A DNA stretch of 64,000 bases from the NCBI RefSeq assembly GCF_030063355.1, contig NZ_JASISZ010000006.1:62001-126000 (forward strand), given 5' to 3'. Shown here one piece after another: positions 46,051 to 53,429 of the stretch (positions within the stretch are counted from its first letter, which is position 1; the number at the start of each line of letters is the position of its first letter). This DNA is from Streptomyces sp. PH10-H1. GTDB lineage: Bacteria > Actinomycetota > Actinomycetes > Streptomycetales > Streptomycetaceae. The notes under the pieces were generated by a model. The model saw only the letters and a list, made by a program, of their open reading frames with translations. It was not told where the DNA came from and ran no database searches. The position numbers were made by a program, and so were the translations under genes.

Positions 46051-46140
46051 CGTCAATGCTCGCACACACCGGGCCGGGAACGGAATGCGTCACATTGACG
46101 CAACCCCCATCGTCAATCTGACACGAACGGGCTATCATAG
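46051..46140. promoter_or_regulatory. Divergent erpA/nadA control region with CGTCAAT sites
   Basis: Three copies of CGTCAAT appear: 46051-46057, 46111-46117 forward, and 46094-46100 reversed (ATTGACG). The last two form a perfect 7-bp inverted repeat, ATTGACG-N10-CGTCAAT, upstream of an AT-rich TATCAT-TAGATAA stretch that resembles a -10 region for nadA. The regulator is unknown. Confidence 0.55.
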
Positions 46141-46192
46141 ATAACGTCAGGTAGACGAAAAGGCTGTGCTGCACAGAAAGGGCTCCGGGCCC

Positions 46193-47374
46193 GTGACCAC
46201 CACAGAACCGCTGGATGTGCTGGATGTCCAGCCCACGCCGCTCGCCCTGCTGCTGCTCGGGCGGGAGTCCGACCCCCGCAGTGAGCGCGGTGTGGACTGC
46301 CCCGGCGACCTGCCGGCCGCTTCCGATCCCGACCTGGTCGAGCGCGCCCGCGCCGCCAAGGCCAAGCTCGGGTCCAGGGTCTTCATCCTGGGGCACCACT
46401 ACCAGCGCGACGAGGTGATCGAGTTCGCCGATGTGACCGGCGACTCGTTCAAACTCGCACGGGACGCGGCCGACCGCCCGGAGGCCGAGTACATCGTCTT
46501 CTGCGGCGTGCACTTCATGGCCGAGTCCGCGGACATCCTCACATCGGCGAAGCAGGCCGTGATCCTCCCGGACCTGGCCGCCGGCTGCTCGATGGCCGAC
46601 ATGGCCACCGCCGAGCAGGTCGCCGAGTGCTGGGACGTGCTGACCGAGGCGGGTGTGGCCGACGCCACCGTGCCCGTCTCCTACATGAACTCGTCCGCCG
46701 ACATCAAGGCGTTCACCGGCCGGCACGGCGGCACGATCTGCACCTCCTCCAACGCCGAGCGCGCGCTGGAGTGGGCATTCGCCAAGGGCGAGAAGGTGCT
46801 CTTCCTTCCCGACCAGCACCTGGGGCGCAACACCGCGGTGCGCGACCTGGGACTGTCGCTCGACGACTGCGTCCTCTACAACCCGCACAAGCCGAACGGC
46901 GGCCTGACCACCGAGCAGCTGCGAGACGCCAAGATGATCCTGTGGCGCGGCCACTGTTCCGTGCACGGGCGCTTCTCGGTCGAGTCGGTCGAGGACGTCC
47001 GCGCCCGGATACCCGGCGTGAACGTCCTGGTGCACCCCGAGTGCAAGAACGAGGTCGTCTCCGCCGCCGACTACGTCGGTTCGACGGAGTACATCATCAA
47101 GGCGCTGGACGCGGCTCCGGCCGGCTCCGCGTGGGCGATCGGCACCGAACTGAACCTGGTCCGGCGGCTCGCCAAGGCCCACCCGGACAAGCAGATCGTC
47201 TTCCTCGACAAGACCGTCTGCTTCTGCTCGACGATGAACCGCATCGACCTGCCGCACCTGGTGTGGACGCTGGAGTCGCTGGCGGACGGCAAGGTCGTCA
47301 ACCGCATCCAGGTCGACGAGGAGACCGAGCGCTTCGCGAAACTGGCCCTGGAGCAGATGCTGGCGCTGCCGTAA
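46193..47374 (+). CDS. nadA: Quinolinate synthase
   Basis: A 393-residue radical-free [4Fe-4S] enzyme that makes quinolinate for NAD. Candidate cluster ligands include Cys in VFCGVHFMAES, VHPECKNEV and DKTVCFCSTM. LGHHYQRDEV and PDLAAGCSMADM are family blocks. The GTG start at 46193 fits; an upstream ATG at 46166 adds nine residues. nadB and nadC are not adjacent, and the gene ends at a strong hairpin. Confidence 0.92.
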   Translation: MTTTEPLDVLDVQPTPLALLLLGRESDPRSERGVDCPGDLPAASDPDLVERARAAKAKLGSRVFILGHHYQRDEVIEFADVTGDSFKLARDAADRPEAEYIVFCGVHFMAESADILTSAKQAVILPDLAAGCSMADMATAEQVAECWDVLTEAGVADATVPVSYMNSSADIKAFTGRHGGTICTSSNAERALEWAFAKGEKVLFLPDQHLGRNTAVRDLGLSLDDCVLYNPHKPNGGLTTEQLRDAKMILWRGHCSVHGRFSVESVEDVRARIPGVNVLVHPECKNEVVSAADYVGSTEYIIKALDAAPAGSAWAIGTELNLVRRLAKAHPDKQIVFLDKTVCFCSTMNRIDLPHLVWTLESLADGKVVNRIQVDEETERFAKLALEQMLALP

Positions 47375-47403
47375 CGCCTCCGGCGTCGCGGCCGCTCACA
47401 CGA

Positions 47404-47448
47404 CGGAAGGGCGGGCCGGATTCCTCAGGAATCCGGCCCGCCCTTCCG
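47404..47448. terminator. Hairpin terminator after nadA
   Basis: A perfect 22-bp inverted repeat with a one-base loop (CGGAAGGGCGGGCC... arms 47404-47425 and 47427-47448) between nadA and the convergent pspAA gene. Confidence 0.85.
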
Positions 47449-47486
47449 CGAGCGGTACTACGAGGGTGCGGGATCCGGCGCCGGGG

Positions 47487-47765
47487 TCAGCCCGGGATGA
47501 GTCCGCCGTCGCCGAGCATCGCCTTGACCTCGGCGAGCGAGGCGTCGGGGGCCGGAAGGATCAGTTCCGACGGCTCCAGGGAGGCGTCGGGCAGCGGTTC
47601 GCCCAGCTTACGGACTGCCTCGAGCAGGACTCCCAGCGTCTTGCGGAAGCCCTCCTCGTCACCGCTCTCTATCTCGGCGAGCAGCTTGTCGTCCAGCTTG
47701 TTGAGACCGGCGAGGTGGATGTCCGCCATCCTCAACTGTCCCTCCCCCATGATCCTTACGATCAT
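47487..47765 (-). CDS. pspAA: PspA-associated protein PspAA
   Basis: A 92-residue acidic protein that follows pspA closely in streptomycetes. It starts MIVRIMGEGQLRM and has an EEGFRKTLGVLLEAV helix. The partner gene lies 41 bases upstream. The role is presumably in the envelope-stress response with PspA; the mechanism is unknown. Confidence 0.8.
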   Translation of the reverse strand: MIVRIMGEGQLRMADIHLAGLNKLDDKLLAEIESGDEEGFRKTLGVLLEAVRKLGEPLPDASLEPSELILPAPDASLAEVKAMLGDGGLIPG

Positions 47766-47805
47766 GACGGCGCCTCCTTGTCGGCTTGGCGTTGGCCTGT
47801 CGGCG

Positions 47806-48576
47806 TTACTGCTTGTCCATCCGGGGCTTGTCCTCGGGCTGCTTGCCGCCCTCGATGGCCTGCTGCGGGGTGCCGCCGGCCAGTTCGGCCTTCATACGGG
47901 CCAGCTCAAGCTCGACATCCGTGCCACCGGACAGCCGGTCCAGCTCGGCCTGGATGTCGTCCTTCTGCAGCCCGCTCTGGTCGTCGAGAGCGCCGGAGGC
48001 CATCAGCTCGTCGAGGGCACCGGCCCGCGCGCGCAGCTGCTCGGTCTTGTCCTCGGCGCGCTGGATCGCCATGCCGACGTCGCCCATCTCCTCGGAGATG
48101 CCGGAGAACGCCTCGCCGATCTTGGTCTGCGCCTGGGCCGCGGTGTACGTGGCCTTGATGGTCTCCTTCTTGGTGCGGAAGGCATCCACCTTGGCCTGCA
48201 GCCGCTGCGACGCGAGGGTGAGCTTCTCCTCCTCGCCCTGCAACGTCTGGTGCTGCGTCTCCAGGTCGGTGACCTGCTGCTGCAGCGCGGCCCGGCGCGA
48301 CAGCGCCTCGCGGGCCAGGTCCTCACGACCCAGGGCGAGGGCCTTGCGGCCCTGGTCCTCATAGGTCGACGACTTCTTCTGCAGCTCGTTGAGCTGCAGC
48401 TCCAGGCGCTTGCGCGAGGTGGCGACATCGGCCACACCCCGGCGTACCTTCTGCAGCAGTTCCAGCTGCTTCTGGTACGAGTAGTCAAGCGTCTCGCGCG
48501 GGTCCTCGGCCCTGTCCAGGGCCTTGTTGGCCTTCGCGCGGAAAATCAATCCCATCCGCTTCATGACACCGCTCAT
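47806..48576 (-). CDS. pspA: PspA/IM30 envelope-stress protein
   Basis: A 256-residue, almost wholly alpha-helical protein of the PspA/IM30 family, which polymerises on and stabilises damaged membranes. The early amphipathic helix (GLIFRAKANKALDRAEDP) and the long coiled coil with alternating Gln/Lys/Glu are typical. ATG 48576 or 48564 could be the start. It lies upstream of pspAA on the same strand, convergent with nadA. Confidence 0.92.
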   Translation of the reverse strand: MSGVMKRMGLIFRAKANKALDRAEDPRETLDYSYQKQLELLQKVRRGVADVATSRKRLELQLNELQKKSSTYEDQGRKALALGREDLAREALSRRAALQQQVTDLETQHQTLQGEEEKLTLASQRLQAKVDAFRTKKETIKATYTAAQAQTKIGEAFSGISEEMGDVGMAIQRAEDKTEQLRARAGALDELMASGALDDQSGLQKDDIQAELDRLSGGTDVELELARMKAELAGGTPQQAIEGGKQPEDKPRMDKQ

Positions 48577-48770
48577 GGGCCTCGCGCGCCCCCTTCTCGG
48601 ACTACAGCTCCAGCACCTCTACAGACCCCACAGTACGGGCCCTGGTTCCATTACCGCACTGTTCGGCGGCGGATGCGCTCCTCCCTAGGGACGATCACGG
48701 TTCGGTGACCTAAGGCCCAAGGAGTAGGTGAGGGCTGGGGTAACCGCTCCGGGACACGTAACCTGGAGTC

Positions 48771-49358
48771 GTGTTCCGACGTCGTTCCCCAGATGAGCAG
48801 GCCTCAACCACCACGGTGCTTGAGGACCAGGCCCGCGACCCGCAGGCTCCCAAGGGTCGCCCCACACCCAAGCGCAACGAGGCCCAGGGCCAGCGCCGCA
48901 CCCGTGCCACGGTGCCGACCGACCGCAAGGCGGCCGGCAAGCAGGCACGCGAAGCGCGCCGCGCCGAGATGGCCAAGCAGCGCGAGGCGCTGGCCGGTGG
49001 CGATGAGCGCTACCTGCCGGCGCGAGACAAGGGTCCGGTGCGCAAGTTCGTCCGGGACCATGTCGACTCGCGCTACCGCGTAGCCGAGTTCTTCCTGCCG
49101 CTCGCGGTGGTCATCCTCGTGCTGAGCATGATCCAGAACACCCAGCTGCGGAACCTCTCGCTGCTGCTGTGGATGGTGGTGATCGTCCTCATCCTGGTCG
49201 ACTCCGTCATCACCGTGATCCTGCTCAGGAAGCAGCTGCGCACCCGCTTCCCGGACAAGAACCTGCGCGGCGCGGTGGCCTATGCCCTCATGCGCACGCT
49301 GCAGATGCGCCGGCTGCGACTGCCGAAGCCGATGGTCAAGCGCGGCGTGAAGCTCTGA
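48771..49358 (+). CDS. DUF3043 membrane protein
   Basis: A 195-residue protein with a basic, low-complexity N-terminal half and two adjacent hydrophobic helices near residues 110-150 (FFLPLAVVILVLSMIQN and LLLWMVVIVLILVDSVI). The C-terminal end RLRLPKPMVKRG is basic. Function unknown; conserved in actinobacteria near pspA. GTG start. The following methyltransferase gene overlaps it. Confidence 0.85.
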   Translation: MFRRRSPDEQASTTTVLEDQARDPQAPKGRPTPKRNEAQGQRRTRATVPTDRKAAGKQAREARRAEMAKQREALAGGDERYLPARDKGPVRKFVRDHVDSRYRVAEFFLPLAVVILVLSMIQNTQLRNLSLLLWMVVIVLILVDSVITVILLRKQLRTRFPDKNLRGAVAYALMRTLQMRRLRLPKPMVKRGVKL

Positions 49359-50152
49359 GCACCGGCAGATCCGGGTTCGACGGTGGAGCGGCCGCCTGGC
49401 TGAACGGGCTCGGCGGCCTGCGCAACATCGTCCGCCAGGAGCTGGTGTCACGACAGCTCGACGAGCAGATCACGACCCGCTTCCCCGTCGGCCGGCGGCT
49501 GCGAGTGCTCGATGTCGGCCCCGGCCAGGGCACCCAGGCACTGCGGCTTGCGCGCGCCGGCCATCAGGTGACCGGGCTGGAGTCCGACCCGGCGATGCTC
49601 GACGCGCTGCGCGCCGCGCTGGCCGTCGAGCCGGAGGGCATACGCGAGCGGGTCGCCCTCCAGGAGGGCGACGGCCGCGAGACCGGCCGGCACTTCGGCC
49701 CCGGCAGCTTCGACCTCGTGCTCTGCCACGGCGTGCTGATGTACATGACCGAGCCCGATCCCATGCTGGCGGCGCTGGCCCGGGTGCTCGCGCCCGGCGG
49801 ACTGCTGTCGCTGCTCGTGCGCAACGGTGACGCGCTGGCCATGCGGCCGGGGCTGCTCGGGGACTGGGCCGGGGCGCTGGACGCGTTCGGCAGCGAGCTG
49901 TACACCAACCGGATCGGGCTGGAGGTGCGCGCCGACCGGCGGGAGGCCGTCACCGCGACGCTGAGCGGGCTCGGCACGCCGATACACGCCTGGTACGGGG
50001 TGCGGGTACTCACCGACGCCGTGCCGGACGACGCTCCGGTGCCGGATCCCTCCGGTCTCGAGCCGCTGCTGGCCGCCGAGGAACTGGCCGGGCGGACGGA
50101 TCCGTACCGCGCGGTGGCGGCGCTGCTGCATCTGTGCGGGGTGCGCGCGTAG
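49355..50152 (+). CDS. SAM-dependent methyltransferase, class I
   Basis: A 265-residue class I methyltransferase with the SAM-binding VLDVGPGQGTQAL motif and the acidic end of strand 2 in GLESDP. The open frame continues upstream through the DUF3043 gene. No ATG, GTG or TTG lies between that gene's end and the fold's start, so a CTG at 49355, overlapping the stop codon TGA of DUF3043, is the likely start. The substrate is unknown; the nearest relatives are small-molecule or tRNA methyltransferases. Confidence 0.75.
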   Translation: MSTGRSGFDGGAAAWLNGLGGLRNIVRQELVSRQLDEQITTRFPVGRRLRVLDVGPGQGTQALRLARAGHQVTGLESDPAMLDALRAALAVEPEGIRERVALQEGDGRETGRHFGPGSFDLVLCHGVLMYMTEPDPMLAALARVLAPGGLLSLLVRNGDALAMRPGLLGDWAGALDAFGSELYTNRIGLEVRADRREAVTATLSGLGTPIHAWYGVRVLTDAVPDDAPVPDPSGLEPLLAAEELAGRTDPYRAVAALLHLCGVRA

Positions 50153-50184
50153 CGCTGCGCCCTGCTGGCGCGCGGTTCTGCCCG

Positions 50185-50252
50185 GTCGGGGCCGGGCTCT
50201 CCGGCGCGGGAGGGTTGTTGCGCCCTCCGCGGCCGCGATCCCGGCCCCTCGC
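50185..50252. repeat. GC-rich mosaic repeat
   Basis: A 22-bp block at 50185-50206 is identical to 53165-53186, and 50221-50252 matches 53295-53326 at 30 of 32 bases. The outer GGGGCCGGG/CCCGGCCCC arms can pair. It sits between the methyltransferase and htrA genes. Confidence 0.8.
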
Positions 50253-50317
50253 ATGAAGACAACCCGATCGGGCGTCGAATCCGGTCGTTCTTCCCTCACT
50301 AAAGGGACACTTCGGTC

Positions 50318-51421
50318 ATGAGTGGATCCATGACACGCCCTTCGGCCGCCCGCCGCCGCCTGCTGCGGCCCTGTGCCGCCGCTGTCTGCGCGGCGGCGCT
50401 GCTGGCGGCCTGCACTTCCGGTTCCGACAAACCCGCCACCGCCTCCTCCTCGCCGAGCCCGTCCGCCCCGACGTCATCGGCCGCGGCGCCCGCCTCGGGC
50501 GATCAGCTGCAGCGCGAGTACCAGAGCGTCGTGAAGAACGTGCTCCCCTCCGTCGTCCAGATCACCACGGACTCGGACCTGGGCTCGGGCATCGTCTACG
50601 ACAGCCAGGGCAACATCGTCACCAACGCGCATGTCGTGGGCAGCGCTCAGAAATTCTCCGTCACCCTGGTCACCGGCGGGAATCCGCTGGACGCGGTGCT
50701 GGTCTCCTCCTACCCGGCGGAGGACCTCGCGGTGATCAAACTCAGCAGTCCTCCGAAGGACCTCAAGCCCGCGAAGTTCGGCGACTCCGCGAAGGTGGAG
50801 GTCGGCCAGATCGTGCTGGCCATGGGCAATCCGCTCGGGCTGTCCGGCAGCGTCACCCAGGGCATCGTCTCGGCCGTCGGCAGGACCGTCAGCGAGGGCA
50901 GCAGCAACGGCGCGACGGGGGCCACCATCGCGAACATGGTGCAGACCTCGGCCGCGATCAACCCGGGCAACAGCGGCGGCGCCCTGGTCAACCTCGACAA
51001 CGAGGTCATCGGCATCCCGACGCTGGCCGCGACCGACCCGCAGATGGGCGCGGGCGCGGCACCCGGCATCGGCTTCGCGATCCCGTCCTCGACCGTCAGC
51101 AACATCGCGGGCCAGATCATCAAGGACGGCAAGGTGACCAACTCGGGCCGGGCCGCACTGGGGATCACCGCGCGCACCGTCGTCGGCGACAATCTCCAGC
51201 CGTCCGGCGTCGCCGTGGTGTCAGTGGTCGACAGCGGGGCCGCCGCCAAGGCCGGACTGGCGGCCGGCGACGTCATCACCGCGCTCGGCGGCACCCCCGT
51301 CACCACAATGCAATCCCTGACCGAGGCCCTCGCAACCCACAAACCGGGCGACAAGGTCCAGGTGAGCTTCGAACGCGGCGGCACGCCGAAAACGGCCGAG
51401 GCAACCCTCGGCTCGATCTGA
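50318..51421 (+). CDS. HtrA/DegP-type serine protease with PDZ domain
   Basis: A 367-residue exported protease. A lipoprotein signal ends in LLAAC near residue 31, followed by a Ser/Pro linker. The S1C domain has His in VTNAHVV, Asp in AEDLAVI and Ser in NPGNSGGAL; a PDZ domain occupies about residues 275-365. It probably degrades misfolded envelope proteins. ATG 50318 is preceded by AAAGGGA. It stands alone. Confidence 0.92.
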   Translation: MSGSMTRPSAARRRLLRPCAAAVCAAALLAACTSGSDKPATASSSPSPSAPTSSAAAPASGDQLQREYQSVVKNVLPSVVQITTDSDLGSGIVYDSQGNIVTNAHVVGSAQKFSVTLVTGGNPLDAVLVSSYPAEDLAVIKLSSPPKDLKPAKFGDSAKVEVGQIVLAMGNPLGLSGSVTQGIVSAVGRTVSEGSSNGATGATIANMVQTSAAINPGNSGGALVNLDNEVIGIPTLAATDPQMGAGAAPGIGFAIPSSTVSNIAGQIIKDGKVTNSGRAALGITARTVVGDNLQPSGVAVVSVVDSGAAAKAGLAAGDVITALGGTPVTTMQSLTEALATHKPGDKVQVSFERGGTPKTAEATLGSI

Positions 51422-51590
51422 CCGGCCGCAACTTTCCACACCAGGGGCAGGGATCGCAGGCGTGCGGCGGCGAAGACGGCCGAGGCGAATCCCGCCGCGA
51501 TCCGCCCGCACCACGTCCGCCAGCGACCCGGAGGCCCCGGCCCGGTACGGGCCGGCCCGGTACGGGCCGCCCCGCCCGGTACGGGCTACG

Positions 51591-51800
51591 TCACTCCGTC
51601 TCGCCGTGCAGGCTCATCGGGCCGTAGATCTTGGTCTCCCCGTCGAAGAGCACGACCTGGTCGGCGCCGCCCTCCATCAGTTCCTTCCACAGCTCGCCGA
51701 TCCACGACTCGGCGTCACCCTGGGTGGTGAACTCCTCGGGCTGCACCGCGGGCGGAACCTCGGTGCCGTCGGCCTTTTCGAACCGCCACGTCCACGCCAT
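51591..51800 (-). CDS. Small conserved hypothetical protein
   Basis: A 69-residue acidic protein beginning MAWTWRFEKADG, with PEEFTTQGDAESWIGE and GADQVVLFDGETKIYGP segments. No signal sequence or known domain. ATG 51800 follows GGAGAAAC. Proteins of this form are widespread in actinobacteria, but the function is unknown. It ends 170 bases from htrA. Confidence 0.72.
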   Translation of the reverse strand: MAWTWRFEKADGTEVPPAVQPEEFTTQGDAESWIGELWKELMEGGADQVVLFDGETKIYGPMSLHGETE

Positions 51801-51945
51801 GTGTTTCTCCTCGGTCCTCGGTCCACAGCTGCTGTCCACAGGTGCAGTCCACAGGTGCTGCTGATCCTGCGGGTGCCTGTCCCGCAGACTAACCGCATGG
51901 CGGACCTGACGAGCCCGGCCTTCGCGGACGCGAGACCATCGGGGG

Positions 51946-53151
51946 GTGGAACTGACTCTGCTCGGCACCGGAGGCCCCGAGGGCCTGCCCCTGACCGACT
52001 GCCCCTGCGCCGCCTGTGCCGGCGCCATACGTGACCGCGACGAGGCCCGCGCCGCGACCGCCGTCCTCGTGGACGGCGTGCTGCTGCTCGATCTCACCCC
52101 CGGTCTGGCCTTCGCGGCCGCCCGCGCCGGGCACTCGCTCAGCGGTGTACGGCAGGCACTGCTGTCGCACCCGCACGACGGGCCCGCGGTGGAGATCCCC
52201 GCCGGGCTGCCCGCGCCCGGCCGCGTACCCGACGGGCAGGAGCTGACGTTGCTGACCGGGCACCGGGTGCGGGCGGTGTCCATGGACGCGCCCGGCACCG
52301 GCTACGAGGTCGAGGGGCCGGACGGGATGCGGATGCTCTATCTGCCACCGGGCTGCGCCCCCGCCGGGGTCCAGGAGGCTCCCGCGCCGTACGACGTGGT
52401 GCTGCTCGACGCGGTCGCCCGGCCCGACGCGCTGGCCAGGCTGCGCGCCGCCGGCGCCGTCGGCGGGACGACGGACGTCGTCGCCGTGCATCTCGACCAC
52501 AGCGTGCCGCCGGGAGCCGAACTGCGGCGCCGGCTCGCCGCCCTCGGCGCGCGTGCCGTCCCCGACGGGACGACGCTGACGGCCGGCGACTACCACGCGG
52601 TGCCGGACGTGCCGCGCCGCACGCTGGTGCTGGGCGGCACCCGCTCCGGCAAGTCCGCCGAGGCCGAGCGGCGGCTCGCCGGCTTCGCCGACGTCCTCTA
52701 TGTGGCCACCGGAGGCGGCAGGGAAGGCGACCAGGAGTGGGCGCGCCGCGTCGCGCTGCACCGCGAGCGCCGGCCGGGATCATGGGCCAGCACGGAGACC
52801 TGCGACCTGGTGCCGCTGCTAGCGGTGGACGGCCCTCCGCTGCTGATCGACTGCCTGGCGCTGTGGCTGACGGCCGCGATGGACGCTGTGGACGCCTGGG
52901 ACGACGAGAAGTGGGTGTCGGGCGGCGAACGCGAACTGCACGCCCGCACTGGCGAGTTGGCGGCTGCGTGGCGCGCCACCCGGCGCACCGCCGTTGCGGT
53001 CAGCAACGAGGTCGGCTCGGGCATCGTCCCGGCGACGGCGTCGGGCCGCCGCTTCCGCGACGAACTGGGACGGCTGAACGCCGCGGTGGCCGCGGAATCC
53101 GAACACGTCCTGCTGGTCGTCGCCGGCCAGGCGCTGCCGCTTCGGGGGTGA
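51946..53151 (+). CDS. cobU: MBL-fold/CobU fusion: adenosylcobinamide kinase-guanylyltransferase
   Basis: A 401-residue protein. The first 220 residues have a metallo-beta-lactamase-like fold, but the metal motif is reduced to LLSHPHDGPA, so it may not bind zinc. Residues 225-401 are CobU: P-loop GGTRSGKSAEAE, the GMP-linked His in ALHRERRP, and VSNEVGSGIVP. It phosphorylates adenosylcobinamide and adds GMP, ahead of CobS. The fused arrangement is usual in streptomycetes. GTG start; the cobT remnant follows. Confidence 0.9.
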   Translation: MELTLLGTGGPEGLPLTDCPCAACAGAIRDRDEARAATAVLVDGVLLLDLTPGLAFAAARAGHSLSGVRQALLSHPHDGPAVEIPAGLPAPGRVPDGQELTLLTGHRVRAVSMDAPGTGYEVEGPDGMRMLYLPPGCAPAGVQEAPAPYDVVLLDAVARPDALARLRAAGAVGGTTDVVAVHLDHSVPPGAELRRRLAALGARAVPDGTTLTAGDYHAVPDVPRRTLVLGGTRSGKSAEAERRLAGFADVLYVATGGGREGDQEWARRVALHRERRPGSWASTETCDLVPLLAVDGPPLLIDCLALWLTAAMDAVDAWDDEKWVSGGERELHARTGELAAAWRATRRTAVAVSNEVGSGIVPATASGRRFRDELGRLNAAVAAESEHVLLVVAGQALPLRG

Positions 53152-53164
53152 CCCGGGGCCGGGG

Positions 53165-53278
53165 GTCGGGGCCGGGCTCTCCGGCGTGGGGGTCCGAAAT
53201 CGCCTCTTTACGTTCCAGGCGGCCCATCAAATAGCCCGGCAGCATTTCGGACCCCCACGCCTACGATCCCGTCCCCTC
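53165..53278. repeat. ~115-bp dispersed palindromic repeat, copy B
   Basis: The core is bounded by a perfect 17-bp inverted repeat (GCGTGGGGGTCCGAAAT and its complement at 53184-53200 and 53244-53260). It encloses AATAGCCCGGCAGC, and the whole aligns in reverse with 20025-20139. It lies between cobU and the cobT remnant. Confidence 0.9.
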
Positions 53279-53348
53279 ACGTCGAGTGTTCCTTCGCCCT
53301 CCGCGGCTGCGATCCCGTCCCCTCGCGTAGAGGGTTGTCGCGCCCTCC
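53263..53348. repeat. 46-bp tandem repeat, two diverged copies
   Basis: CGATCCCGTCCCCTC followed by CGCCCTCC occurs at 53264-53302 and again 46 bases later at 53310-53348. The second copy resembles 50221-50252. The gap 53152-53429 holds only this and the palindromic repeat. Confidence 0.75.
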
Positions 53349-53429
53349 CCCCTGCGAGCCCGCCGCCCGGCGTACCGGTGGCGGGGTCGAGGCAGCCGCG
53401 CCGGAGGCGATGCCGGTACTGTGCGGCGA

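Noticed and set aside
53189..53256. Palindromic repeat as a simple terminator of cobU
   Set aside because: Its core and homologue at 20.1 kb exceed a plain hairpin, and neither copy has a downstream T-run.
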